DNA of 19,854 bases from Chloroflexota bacterium (GCA_003670425.1 QWRL01000023.1:1-19854), one strand, 5' to 3'; positions 1 through 7,421 are shown, numbered from the stretch's first letter. Program-made: numbers and translations. Notes: generated by a model not told the origin, from the letters alone.

Positions 1-337
1 GGCTTAGAGCGGCGGTGGATAGGGGATAGGGGGAGCCTGAGTCTCGGATGCGGCCGGCTGGATGAATAATGCGGATTGTTAATGTGCACCCAACGCAAAC
101 ACGCCAATTGCTCACTAGGGAACTCACGGAAGTGCCTCAATTCTCGTTCGTATCGTGATTGACCCACCGTACACAAATCTTTAGGATATCCGCAGCCACC
201 TTTTTCGTAATCGTCGCTGCGCCATGATTCCTGCCAGCACTAATCTTTTATACTTCACAGAGCTCAACAGTCCTACCCCCCACACTACTCAGTCGCATCC
301 ACAAGCCATATGACGAATTTCGGGCATTTACCCCCAT
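1..337. other. non-coding stretch upstream of the rho promoter
   Basis: I see no gene here on either strand. Only very short open frames exist, such as a 6-codon one from position 62. The stretch looks richer in A and T than the coding part of the window. It contains a tandem 7-mer (GGATAGG twice, 17-30) but no tRNA-like or rRNA-like fold that I can recognise. It may be the far end of an intergenic region cut by the contig edge. Confidence 0.6.
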
Positions 338-366
338 TTGACAGACCCCCAGCCGAATGCTAAACT
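338..366 (+). promoter_or_regulatory. sigma70-type promoter of rho
   Basis: A perfect -35 hexamer TTGACA (338-343) is followed by a 17-nt spacer and the -10-like hexamer TAAACT (361-366, 4 of 6 consensus positions). Transcription would start near 373, giving rho a leader of about 225 nt, much longer than that of any other gene in this window. This is the best -35/-10 pair I see in the window. Confidence 0.6.
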
Positions 367-374
367 TATGGTAT

Positions 375-400
375 CGCAGTAAGGAATTTCCTTACCCGCG
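375..400. promoter_or_regulatory. palindrome just downstream of the rho promoter (operator-like)
   Basis: The core GTAAGGAA-T-TTCCTTAC (379-395) is a perfect 8-bp inverted repeat around a single base. Outside it, CGC (375-377) can pair with GCG (398-400) across small mismatched bases. It lies about 6-22 nt after the predicted transcription start, where a dimeric repressor could bind DNA or where the nascent RNA could fold. The odd symmetry centre and absence of a T-tract argue against an ordinary terminator. Its regulator is unknown. Confidence 0.4.
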
Positions 401-403
401 AAC

Positions 404-490
404 ATGGGCGCCTTCGTTGCTGGCGCTGAGCCCACAGTTTTACAAAAATTTAGTCTGGCCTGCGTAACCACAAGCCGCATTGGGGCTTGA
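404..490 (+). other. possible 28-codon upstream ORF in the rho leader
   Basis: An ATG at 404 opens a 28-codon frame that begins MGAFVAGAEP and ends at TGA 488-490. It lies fully inside the predicted leader. No Shine-Dalgarno sequence precedes it, so it may be chance. Its stop codon falls at the 3' foot of a hairpin (471-489), an arrangement seen in translation-coupled attenuators. Its peptide shows no run of a single amino acid. Confidence 0.2.
471..489 (+). promoter_or_regulatory. hairpin in the rho leader
   Basis: CAAGCC (471-476) pairs perfectly with GGCTTG (484-489) across a 7-nt loop. No U-tract follows, so it is not a classical intrinsic terminator. The leader 3' of it (about 510-580) is C-rich and fairly unstructured, as expected of a Rho loading region. 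Autoregulation of rho by attenuation in its own leader is known in Escherichia coli; here it is an inference. Confidence 0.25.
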
Positions 491-598
491 TATCACAAAC
501 TTAACTTTCACCGACCCGGACTGGCACGCCGTTTTAGCTGCCGCACCGGCTGCTTATTTACCCGACTGCAACCACGCACAAACAGGAAGCGAGAGACC

Positions 599-1879
599 AT
601 GAACTTCACCGAACTTGAGAAACAAACCTTGGATGAGCTGCGCGGCACCGCCAAGGATTTTGACATTGTTGGCTACAACCATATGAAGAAGCAGGACCTG
701 GTGCTGCGCTTGATGCGTGCCCATGCGGAAAAACGCGGGCTGGGCTTGCGCGGCGGAGTACTGGAAATCGTCGATGACTCGATGGGGTTTCTGCGTGGCG
801 GCAATCTCATGCCCAGTCACGATGACATTTATGTCAGTCAATCGCAGCTGCGGCGTTTTAGTTTGCGCACCGGTGACATGGTCATTGGCCAGGTGCGCGC
901 CCCCAAAGACTCCGAAAAGTACCACGGCTTGATCCGCGTTGAAAGTGTCAACGGCTTGGACCCCGAGGAAGCCAAGCGCCGTCCGCACTTTGAGGCGCTC
1001 ACGCCCATCTTTCCGGAAGAGCGCTTTGATCTGGAGACCAACCGCTACACAATTTCCACGCGCATGATCAACCTGGTGTCGCCCATTGGCAAGGGCCAGC
1101 GTGGCCTGATTGTGTCACCACCCAAAGCCGGCAAGACCACGGTCTTGAAGGAGATTGCCAACGCCATTTCCAAAAAGTACGAGCAGGTGCATTTGATGGT
1201 GGCACTGATAGGCGAGCGCCCGGAAGAAGTAACCGACATGGACCGCTCTGTAGATGCCGAGGTGGTGGCCAGTACATTTGATGAGCCGGTAACCTCGCAT
1301 GTGCGCACGGCGGAGATGGCACTGCAGCGCGCCAAGCGCCTTGTGGAAACCGGCCGCGATGTTGTCATTCTGCTCGACTCGATCACGCGCCTGGCGCGCG
1401 CCTACAACCTTGTTGTGACGCCATCCGGCCGCACGCTGTCCGGCGGCCTGGACCCCGCAGCACTTTATCCGCCAAAGCATTTCTTTGGCGCCGCGCGCAA
1501 CATTGAGCACGGCGGATCGCTCACGATTGTGGCCACCTGCCTGGTGGATACAGGGTCGCGCATGGACGACATGGTGTACGAGGAATTCAAGGGCACGGGC
1601 AACATGGAGCTGCACCTGTCGCGCAAAATGCAAGAACGGCGCATCTTCCCAGCGTTTGATATTGAGCGCAGCTCCACGCGCCGCGAGGAGTTGCTGCTGG
1701 GGCCGGACATCACACCGCGCGTGTGGCTGATGCGGCGCATGTTCAGCCAGATGACCAGCCCGCCACCGGCCGGTGCTTCCATGGATCCGGCCAACGCCAC
1801 GGATGCGGTCTTGCAGCAGATGCGCGGCACAGAGAACAACATCGAGTTTCTCGAGCAGCTCGGCAAACTTAACGACTAG
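599..1879 (+). CDS. rho: transcription termination factor Rho
   Basis: This is the hexameric RNA-dependent ATPase/translocase that releases transcripts from RNA polymerase in the cytoplasm. The 426 aa match the usual family length. Visible in order: a Rho N-terminal helical domain (about 1-48), a cold-shock-like RNA-binding fold (about 53-118, with RRFSLRTGD), the Walker A loop PPKAGKT (174-180), Walker B VVILLD (255-260) followed by SITRLARAYN, and the R-loop YEEFKGTGN, then LSRK and the RSSTRREELL segment. All ATPase landmarks are intact and there is no large N-terminal insertion of the kind found in some high-GC phyla. The ATG at 599 has an AGGAAG Shine-Dalgarno at 584-589. It heads a possible operon with the LysM/M23 gene, whose start lies 4 nt after the rho stop. 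A long leader with a palindrome suggests autoregulation. Identification is certain. Confidence 0.98.
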   Translation: MNFTELEKQTLDELRGTAKDFDIVGYNHMKKQDLVLRLMRAHAEKRGLGLRGGVLEIVDDSMGFLRGGNLMPSHDDIYVSQSQLRRFSLRTGDMVIGQVRAPKDSEKYHGLIRVESVNGLDPEEAKRRPHFEALTPIFPEERFDLETNRYTISTRMINLVSPIGKGQRGLIVSPPKAGKTTVLKEIANAISKKYEQVHLMVALIGERPEEVTDMDRSVDAEVVASTFDEPVTSHVRTAEMALQRAKRLVETGRDVVILLDSITRLARAYNLVVTPSGRTLSGGLDPAALYPPKHFFGAARNIEHGGSLTIVATCLVDTGSRMDDMVYEEFKGTGNMELHLSRKMQERRIFPAFDIERSSTRREELLLGPDITPRVWLMRRMFSQMTSPPPAGASMDPANATDAVLQQMRGTENNIEFLEQLGKLND

Positions 1880-1883
1880 TCCC

Positions 1884-2984
1884 GTGGAAGAGCTGTCCCC
1901 GGCCGGGCTTCTGCGCTGGCTGCGTGCCCGTGGGCCCGGGCTCTTGTATCATGCCGGGCTGCTGGGGATTGTGGGCACGGCGTTATGGCTGGTGCGCATG
2001 AACCCGCTCAGCTTGCTGCCGGCGCGATTAGATGCAGCCCTGCAAGCGGGCGCGCAGCCGGCAAAAGTGGAAGCAGCCACCGGGCTGTGGCCGGCGGGCC
2101 TGCTGCCCGTTCCAATGCAGCCGCCGGCCGCCGTGCGGCGCATCGCCTCGCTCCACACTAATATTCCTGCGCGCCTGCGCCAGGACATCATCACTTACAC
2201 GGTGCAGGCCGGCGACACGCTCTTTGGCATTGCGGAAAAATACGGCATCACGCCCGAGACTGTCTTGTGGGGCAATTATTTTTTTCTAAAAGACGACCCG
2301 CATTTGCTGCGCCCTGACCAGCAGCTGTTCATTGCGCCGGCCAACGGTGTGCTGCGCGTAGTGCAAGCCGGCGACACCATTGAGGGCCTCGCTAAAGCCT
2401 ACCTTGCGCTGCCGGAAGACATCATCAACTGGCTTGGCAACGGCTTGGATCCGGATGCGCCGCAGCTTACCGCAGGGCAGATGCTGCTGGTACCGGGCGG
2501 GCAGCGTGAGTTTGTGCGCTGGGTTGTGCCGCAGATCACGCGCACGCAGCGCAACCCGCTGCCGGTTGGCGCCGGGCCGGGCGCCTGTCCCGGCGGCTAT
2601 TCCGGCGGTGCAGTCGGTGGCGGATTTTTCGTCTGGCCTTCCAACAACCACTTTCTCTCCGGCACCAACTTCACCAGCTACCATCCCGGGATTGATATTG
2701 CGACCGCCTACGGCGACCCCGTTTATGCGGCCGATGGCGGCGTGGTTGTGTTTGCCGGCTGGAGCAATTACGGCTACGGCAACATGGTTGTCATTGACCA
2801 CGGCAACGGCTGGCAAACTTTGTACGCCCATCTTTCGCAATGGAATGTCTCGTGCGGCCAGTCTTCTCTCCAGCAAACTGTTGTGGGCCTCGCCGGCAGC
2901 ACCGGCAACTCCTCCGGGCCGCACCTGCACTTTGAGATGCAATATGGCGGCGGCCGGGTAAACCCGTGGAATTACCTGCAATGA
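1884..2984 (+). CDS. membrane-anchored LysM / M23 peptidoglycan endopeptidase
   Basis: A predicted murein hydrolase acting on the outer face of the membrane. I place the start at GTG 1884, 4 nt after the rho stop. The open frame extends upstream inside rho, but that part is a rho shadow. From this start the protein has 366 aa: a hydrophobic anchor (about 19-37), a Pro/Ala-rich stretch, LysM domain 1 (about 104-151, YTVQAGDTLFGIA), LysM domain 2 (about 157-204, VVQAGDTIEGLA), a Gly-rich linker, then a C-terminal M23 (lysostaphin-type) domain. Its zinc and catalytic residues are visible: HPGID (H267, D271), YAH (H316) and HLH (H347, H349). LysM binds GlcNAc in glycan chains; M23 cuts the cross-bridge peptide. 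The set is complete, so the enzyme should be active. The stop codon overlaps the next gene's ATG (ATGA, 2981-2984), indicating translational coupling. A later ATG at 1998 would remove the anchor and is less likely. Confidence 0.9.
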   Translation: MEELSPAGLLRWLRARGPGLLYHAGLLGIVGTALWLVRMNPLSLLPARLDAALQAGAQPAKVEAATGLWPAGLLPVPMQPPAAVRRIASLHTNIPARLRQDIITYTVQAGDTLFGIAEKYGITPETVLWGNYFFLKDDPHLLRPDQQLFIAPANGVLRVVQAGDTIEGLAKAYLALPEDIINWLGNGLDPDAPQLTAGQMLLVPGGQREFVRWVVPQITRTQRNPLPVGAGPGACPGGYSGGAVGGGFFVWPSNNHFLSGTNFTSYHPGIDIATAYGDPVYAADGGVVVFAGWSNYGYGNMVVIDHGNGWQTLYAHLSQWNVSCGQSSLQQTVVGLAGSTGNSSGPHLHFEMQYGGGRVNPWNYLQ

Positions 2985-4411
2985 TTGGCGGTGTGATCTT
3001 TGATTTAGGGGATACGCTGATACTCGGGCGCAGCGCTGCGGACTCCGGCTCCGTCTGGCAAAGCATGGCTGCCGACTTGACGGCTTGGCTGCAGCACAAC
3101 ACAAGCACGCTGCCGGACCCCGCGGTCTTTCAGCAGCGCTTCCTGCATCACAGCGCCCAGGACAAATTGCGCCGCGACGTAACGCATGTGGAATACAGCA
3201 CCGCCGCAATTTTGGCGCAGGTGTACACGGAGCTTGGCTGGCCGCTGCCCACACCGCAGCAGGCGGCCGCTGCGCTGCACGCTTGTTATGCGCCCACGGA
3301 GGTGCACTGGGACCCCGCTCCCGGCGTGCATCAAATGCTGCAAGCGCTGCAGCAAGCCGGCTGCCGGCTGGCAATTGTGTCCAATGCGGGCGACAGCGCC
3401 AATGTGCAGCGCTTGATTGACCGCCACAACCTGCGCGCATATTTTGACCCGATTGTTGTCTCGGCAGATTTGGGCATCCGCAAACCGGATGCGCGCATTT
3501 TTGATGCGCTGCTAAACCAGTGGCAGCTGCCGCCCGCACAACTGGCAATGGTGGGCGACACGCTTGCCGCTGATGTGCTGGGCGCGCACAACGCCGGCTT
3601 GCGGTCCGTATGGCTGCGCACGCGTGCAAACCGCGCTGACAATGTGGCACACACCGCCGGCATAATTCCAGACGCGGCAATCGACACGCTGGCCGAGCTG
3701 CCCGCCGTGCTGCGCAACCTGCCGGAGCACGCGCAGCGCGAGCCAATGCTGTCCATCATCATCCCGGTTTTTAATGAAGTGGCAACAATTACGAATCTGG
3801 TTGAACGCGTGCGGCGCGTACCGCTGCGCCATGAGCTGGTGCTGATAGATGACGCGTCCACAGATGGATCGCGGGCTTTGCTCGACCAGTTGGCGCAGGC
3901 CCCTGACACAATCGTGATTCACCACGCAGTGAACCGCGGCAAGGGCACGGCAATTGCCAGCGGGCTGGCAGCTGCCAGCGGCGCAGTGGCCGTCATTCAG
4001 GACGCGGACCTTGAATACGACCCGCAGGATTTTGTGCGCATGCTGGCACCCATCCGCGAAGGCCGCGCCCAAGTGGTGTACGGCGCGCGCAATCTTGAAA
4101 GCCAGCGCCCGCTCATGCGCTTTGGCAACCAGATGTTGAGTGCGCTGACGCGCATTTTGTACGGCTCGCAATTGTCAGACATGGAAACTTGCTACAAGAT
4201 GATGACGCGGGCTGTGTACCAAACGCTGGCGCTGGAATGCCGGCGCTTTGATGTGGAGGCCGAAATTACGGCCAAGGTGCTGCGCGCCGGGCATCGCATT
4301 CACGAGGTGCCAATCCGCTATACGGCACGCTACGAAAACAAGAAGCTGTCGCCATTGGACGGCCTGCCGACGCTGCGTGCGCTGTTCAAGTACCGTTTCT
4401 GGCGCAGCTGA
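2981..4411 (+). CDS. HAD-family hydrolase fused to a GT2 glycosyltransferase
   Basis: One 476-aa frame carries two enzymes. Residues 1-240 form a HAD phosphatase: motif I FDLGDTL (nucleophile D8), motif II IVSNAG (S134), motif III GIRKPD (K168) and motif IV GDTLAAD (D193, D198), with a helical cap in between. The second acidic residue of motif I (usual DxD) is Gly, as in the DLGN/DLGG subgroups. Residues 257-476 form a GT-A fold of the DPM1/polyprenyl-phosphate sugar transferase type: IIIPVFNE, IDDAS (D290, D291), a DAD metal site (341-343) and SDMETCYK (399-406). There are no transmembrane helices. A plausible job is nucleotide-sugar transfer to a lipid or glycan, with dephosphorylation of a sugar phosphate, but substrates are unknown. 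I use ATG 2981 (ATGA overlap with the LysM/M23 gene) rather than the upstream GTG 2966. An in-frame ATG at 3746 could also give a free GT2. Confidence 0.88.
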   Translation: MIGGVIFDLGDTLILGRSAADSGSVWQSMAADLTAWLQHNTSTLPDPAVFQQRFLHHSAQDKLRRDVTHVEYSTAAILAQVYTELGWPLPTPQQAAAALHACYAPTEVHWDPAPGVHQMLQALQQAGCRLAIVSNAGDSANVQRLIDRHNLRAYFDPIVVSADLGIRKPDARIFDALLNQWQLPPAQLAMVGDTLAADVLGAHNAGLRSVWLRTRANRADNVAHTAGIIPDAAIDTLAELPAVLRNLPEHAQREPMLSIIIPVFNEVATITNLVERVRRVPLRHELVLIDDASTDGSRALLDQLAQAPDTIVIHHAVNRGKGTAIASGLAAASGAVAVIQDADLEYDPQDFVRMLAPIREGRAQVVYGARNLESQRPLMRFGNQMLSALTRILYGSQLSDMETCYKMMTRAVYQTLALECRRFDVEAEITAKVLRAGHRIHEVPIRYTARYENKKLSPLDGLPTLRALFKYRFWRS

Positions 4412-4436
4412 GGCGCGCAGTGCGCAGGCGTGCACA

Positions 4437-4445
4437 TGCTATAGT
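4437..4445 (+). promoter_or_regulatory. extended -10 element of rarA
   Basis: TGCTATAGT is an extended -10 (TG, one base, then TATAGT at 4440-4445, 5 of 6 consensus). Only 8 nt separate the hexamer from the rarA ATG (4454), so the transcript would start at or within about two bases of the start codon: a leaderless mRNA. No convincing -35 is visible, which is usual for extended -10 promoters. Confidence 0.45.
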
Positions 4446-4453
4446 GACTCGCG

Positions 4454-5866
4454 ATGGATTTGTTTGAGCATGGGCTGCAGCAGCGCCTGCGCAGCGAGGC
4501 ACCGCTGGCAGCGCGCATGCGCCCGCGTACCGTGGCGGAGTTTGTTGGCCACGCAGAAATAATCGGTGAAGGGCGCCTGCTGCGCCGCGCAATCGAAGCT
4601 GACCGGCTTTTCTCCTCCATTTTGCTATGGGGCCCGCCCGGCAGTGGAAAAACCACGCTCGCCAATGTAATTGCCAACAGCACGCGCGCGCACTTTGCCA
4701 CGCTCAGCGCGGTATTGAGCGGCCTGCCCGCACTGCGGGAGGAGATTGCGGCTGCCCAAGAGCGCCGCGCGCTGCACGGCACGCGCACGCTGCTGTTTGT
4801 GGATGAGGTGCACCGCTGGAACAAAGCGCAGCAGGATGCATTGCTGCCGCACGTGGAGAACGGCACCTTCGTGCTGATTGGCGCCACCACAGAAAATCCG
4901 TATTTTGAGGTGATTGGTGCGCTGCTCTCACGCTCGCGCATTTTTCAGCTGCATGCGCTGCAGGATGCGGACATTGCGCTGCTGCTCGAGCGCGCACTGC
5001 AGGACGCGCTGCGCGGCTACGGCACGCGCCAGGTGTCCGTGGATCCGTTGGCACTGGCACATCTGGTCAAGGTGGCTGGCGGCGATGCACGCAATGCGCT
5101 GAACGCGCTTGAGCTCGCGGTGGAATCAACCCCGCCCGACACCGATGGTGTTGTGCGCATAAATCTTGCGGTGGCCCAGGAGTCAATCCAGCAGCGCGCG
5201 GTCTTGTACGACAAAGATGGCGATGCACACTACGACACAGTCAGCGCGCTCATCAAGTCCGTGCGCGGATCTGATCCGGACGCGGCGTTGTTCTGGCTGG
5301 CCAAGATGCTCTACGCCGGCGAGTCGCCGCGCTTCATCATGCGCCGGCTGCTCATCCTGGCTGGTGAAGACATCGGGTTGGCCGACCCGATGGCTTTAGT
5401 TGTCGCCAGCGCGGCCGCCCACGCGTTTGAGTTTGTGGGCATGCCAGAGGGCGTGTATCCGCTGGTTGAAGCCACGTTGTATCTGGCCACGGCGCCAAAA
5501 TCCAACAGTGCCACACATTACTTTAAAGCGCAGCAAACGGTGATGACGCAAGGTGCGCAGGAAGTGCCGCTGCACTTGCGCGATACCAACCGCGACGGCG
5601 CCAAGCTGGGGCATGGCGCGGGCTATATTTATCCGCATGAGCGCGCTGGACACCACGCCGGCCAGCAGTATCTGCCGGCCGCGCTGCTGGGCACTTATTT
5701 CTACCGCCCTTCAACAGAGGGCTATGAAGTGGCCGTGGCCGAACGCCTCACGCGCTGGCGCAGCGCGCAGCGCGCTGCGCTTGGCATCAGCGCCACCACC
5801 GAACCGGCCGATCTTGATGAACAGCAAATTCTCGCACTCAAACGCCAGTTGGGCGCTGGCGGCTAG
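4454..5866 (+). CDS. rarA: replication-associated recombination protein A (RarA/MgsA AAA+ ATPase)
   Basis: A clamp-loader-like AAA+ ATPase that acts at stalled replication forks and is related to eukaryotic WRNIP1/Mgs1. The 470 aa include Walker A GPPGSGKTT (60-68), Walker B LLFVDEVHRWNKAQQDALLP (113-132, the family signature around the DExH box), sensor 1 IGATTENP (142-149), an arginine-finger segment LLSRSRIF, then the C-terminal MgsA tetramerisation domain with VRGSDPDAALFWLAKML and LAGEDIG. Length and motifs match the family throughout. It follows the HAD-GT2 gene by 42 nt but has its own extended -10, so it is probably transcribed separately. There is no Shine-Dalgarno sequence before the ATG, consistent with leaderless translation. 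Identification is very secure. Confidence 0.96.
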   Translation: MDLFEHGLQQRLRSEAPLAARMRPRTVAEFVGHAEIIGEGRLLRRAIEADRLFSSILLWGPPGSGKTTLANVIANSTRAHFATLSAVLSGLPALREEIAAAQERRALHGTRTLLFVDEVHRWNKAQQDALLPHVENGTFVLIGATTENPYFEVIGALLSRSRIFQLHALQDADIALLLERALQDALRGYGTRQVSVDPLALAHLVKVAGGDARNALNALELAVESTPPDTDGVVRINLAVAQESIQQRAVLYDKDGDAHYDTVSALIKSVRGSDPDAALFWLAKMLYAGESPRFIMRRLLILAGEDIGLADPMALVVASAAAHAFEFVGMPEGVYPLVEATLYLATAPKSNSATHYFKAQQTVMTQGAQEVPLHLRDTNRDGAKLGHGAGYIYPHERAGHHAGQQYLPAALLGTYFYRPSTEGYEVAVAERLTRWRSAQRAALGISATTEPADLDEQQILALKRQLGAGG

Positions 5867-5892
5867 CAACTACCAGGCACGCCGGATGGCGT

Positions 5893-5898
5893 TAAACT
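5893..5898 (+). promoter_or_regulatory. -10-like hexamer of the DoxX-like gene
   Basis: TAAACT, the same -10 hexamer as in the rho promoter, ends 6 nt before ATG 5905. If used, the first transcribed base would be the A of the start codon. No -35 element is evident. It lies in the 38-nt gap after rarA, so read-through from rarA is also possible. Confidence 0.35.
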
Positions 5899-5904
5899 CT
5901 CCGC

Positions 5905-6447
5905 ATGTCCAACCTGTGGTCTTTGGCAGACGCAATAGACGCACACCTGACGCGCTGGATGGCAGCGCAGGGCATCCGCTTGTTGCGCATCAGTCTCGGA
6001 ATTGTCTTCTTGTGGTTTGGCGCCCTCAAGTTTTTCGCTGGCCTCAGCCCCGCGCAAGACCTGGCCACCCGCACCATCAGCATGCTCACCTTTGGCCGCA
6101 TTGCGCCGCACACTGCACTGCTGCTGCTGGCAAGCTGGGAATGCCTGATCGGTTTGGGGCTCATCTTGGGCGTCTTCATGCGCGCCACACTGCTCTTGCT
6201 ATGGGTGCAAATGCTTGGCACCATTACCCCGCTGATCTTCTTTCCCCATGAAACTTTTGCGCAAATCCCCTATGCCCCCACGCTCGAAGGGCAATACATT
6301 ATCAAGAACATCGTGCTGGTGAGTGCTGGGATTGTGATTGGCGCGACTGTGCGTGGCGGCCGCCTCACGCCCGAGACTGGTGGCCACAACCCGGCAGTTG
6401 CCAGCTTGGCGGCGCGTGGAACGGAACCCCCCGCTGTTCCTCGATAA
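5905..6447 (+). CDS. DoxX-like / DUF417-like integral membrane protein
   Basis: A 180-aa protein with about four transmembrane helices: around 24-45 (RLLRISLGIVFLWFGALKFF), 74-95 (ALLLLASWECLIGLGLILG), 97-115 (TLLLLWVQMLG) and 129-147 (IIKNIVLVSAGIVIGA). The pattern WFGALKF at the end of helix 1, a Glu in helix 2 (WECLIG) and LEGQYIIKN before the last helix are typical of the DoxX/DUF417 (RclC/YkgB) superfamily. Members are small inner-membrane proteins linked to redox or oxidant stress and to quinol-oxidase accessory roles; the exact role of this one is unknown. The C-terminus (about 150-180) is a polar, Pro-rich tail. No Shine-Dalgarno sequence precedes ATG 5905; a TAAACT hexamer just upstream suggests leaderless expression. 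Confidence 0.82.
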   Translation: MSNLWSLADAIDAHLTRWMAAQGIRLLRISLGIVFLWFGALKFFAGLSPAQDLATRTISMLTFGRIAPHTALLLLASWECLIGLGLILGVFMRATLLLLWVQMLGTITPLIFFPHETFAQIPYAPTLEGQYIIKNIVLVSAGIVIGATVRGGRLTPETGGHNPAVASLAARGTEPPAVPR

Positions 6448-6783
6448 CGTCACCGCCCGCCGTGTCGGCGCTGTCAGCCACAAGACAGAATCAGACTACA
6501 GGTCAAAGCTCGTTGTGGCAAACGTAAATCTGATGGTTCTGCCGATGCAACCTCGCCTGTACAGCGCACGACAGCTATAACCATTGCTGCTTGTGTCGGA
6601 CTGCAAAGCCAACAATGCAGGGGCACCGACTTCCTTAATTAATAATGCGCCGCTTTTTACAAGACGGCGCACATGCCGCGCGCAGTAATTTGCGGCCGCG
6701 TCAAAATTCTCGGTCAGAGCTTAGCCCGGCACCGTGAGACCCCAAGAATAGTTCTTGCGTCCCATCTGCATCTCAAGGGTGCC
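6448..6783. other. gene-free gap between two convergent genes
   Basis: I see no coding frame with support here. The gap lies between the ends of the DoxX-like gene (+) and the TPR-like gene (-). It holds an inverted repeat at 6646-6671, a short CTGCA/TGCAG repeat (6601-6620) and an AT patch TTAATTAATAAT (6635-6646). It is the longest gene-free stretch after the rho leader. Confidence 0.6.
6646..6671 (-). terminator. possible terminator hairpin for the TPR-like gene
   Basis: TGCGCCG (6646-6652) and CGGCGCA (6665-6671) form a perfect 7-bp inverted repeat around a 12-nt loop. Read on the minus strand, the stem is followed by TTATTAATTAA, an imperfect T-rich tail. It lies about 110 nt beyond the stop of the minus-strand gene. 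On the plus strand no T-run follows. The long loop and interrupted tail make it a weak intrinsic terminator at best. Confidence 0.35.
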
Positions 6784-7353
6784 TCACCCAACCAAAAACG
6801 GCGCTGGCGATGGCAGCAATGGAACACGTGTCGCTTCCGGCACTTTGGTGGGTGTTGCAACCGGTGGAGCTGGCGGCTTTGTGGGAGTGGCAACCACCGG
6901 GGCAACGCTGCGCTGCTCATGCGCATACACCGGCGGCCCCGGTGCAAGGCTCACAATCGCAATCAACATCAGCCACATGCTCATTGATGCACAGCCCGCC
7001 AATACATACAATGCCCACGGGCGCACCCGTGCCGGCCGTTTGCGCCGGGGTGCTGGTGATGGCTCAATAGCAACCGGCTGCGCGCTGCTTTCGGTGGCCG
7101 GTGTGGGCTGATCGGGGCGGGCAACCTCTTGTTGTACAGTCAAGATACCAAGCCGCGCCAGCAGCATCCACGCCTGCACATTTTGCGGCTGACACTGCAC
7201 AAGTTGTGCCAACAACTGGCGCGCCCGCGCAAATTGGCGGCGTCGCAGACACTCTTGGGCAGCATCCAGTAGCTCGACCGGTGATTTAGGGTGCGTTATC
7301 ATGGGCGCAAGCGGATCGGTCTGCGCCGCAGGCATTGCTGTATAGCTCTGCAT
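6784..7353 (-). CDS. TPR-like / single-pass membrane protein with Pro-Thr-rich tail
   Basis: I do not recognise a named family. The 189 aa fall into four parts: an amphipathic helical hairpin (about 25-70, with ELLDAAQECLRRRQFARARQ and LLAQLVQCQPQNVQAWMLLA) that looks like one TPR unit plus part of another; a Pro/Ala linker; a basic patch RRKRPARVR (103-111) before one transmembrane helix (about 112-137); and a Pro/Thr/Val tail containing VATPTK twice. By the positive-inside rule the TPR-like part is cytoplasmic and the tail is outside. Such proteins could serve as scaffolds between cytoplasm and wall, but no function can be assigned. It is convergent with the DoxX-like gene and divergent from the DUF218 gene. 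The start at ATG 7353 is the first in frame; ATG at residue 18 is an alternative. Overlapping plus-strand frames are Gly/Ala-rich shadows. Confidence 0.72.
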   Translation of the reverse strand: MQSYTAMPAAQTDPLAPMITHPKSPVELLDAAQECLRRRQFARARQLLAQLVQCQPQNVQAWMLLARLGILTVQQEVARPDQPTPATESSAQPVAIEPSPAPRRKRPARVRPWALYVLAGCASMSMWLMLIAIVSLAPGPPVYAHEQRSVAPVVATPTKPPAPPVATPTKVPEATRVPLLPSPAPFLVG

Positions 7354-7392
7354 TGCAGTGGCCGTCTGCTCTCTTACTCTGTCAGTTTGTGT

Positions 7393-7421
7393 TTGAATTG
7401 CCGCTTTTCTCCTCTGATAGT
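7393..7421 (+). promoter_or_regulatory. candidate promoter of the DUF218 gene
   Basis: TTGAAT (7393-7398, 4 of 6) is separated by 17 nt from GATAGT (7416-7421, 4 of 6). Transcription would start near 7428, giving a leader of about 38 nt to ATG 7466. It lies in the 112-nt gap between divergent genes. Match quality is moderate. No clear Shine-Dalgarno sequence precedes the start. Confidence 0.35.

Noticed and set aside
17..30. Tandem GGATAGG repeat at the left end
   Set aside because: Only two copies in a G-rich patch at the window edge; not enough to call a repeat element.
1773..1883. N-terminal extension of the LysM/M23 gene into rho
   Set aside because: The extension is encoded by rho in another frame. 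GTG 1884 directly after the rho stop gives a proper membrane anchor.
2286..3746. 486-codon open frame on the minus strand
   Set aside because: It lies antisense to the M23 and HAD genes, which have full motif sets. Its product is Ala/Arg/Cys-rich with no domain. Long antisense frames are expected in GC-rich DNA.
6635..6642. TTAATTAA palindrome as a binding site
   Set aside because: A single short AT palindrome in a convergent gap; more likely part of a terminator tail than an operator.
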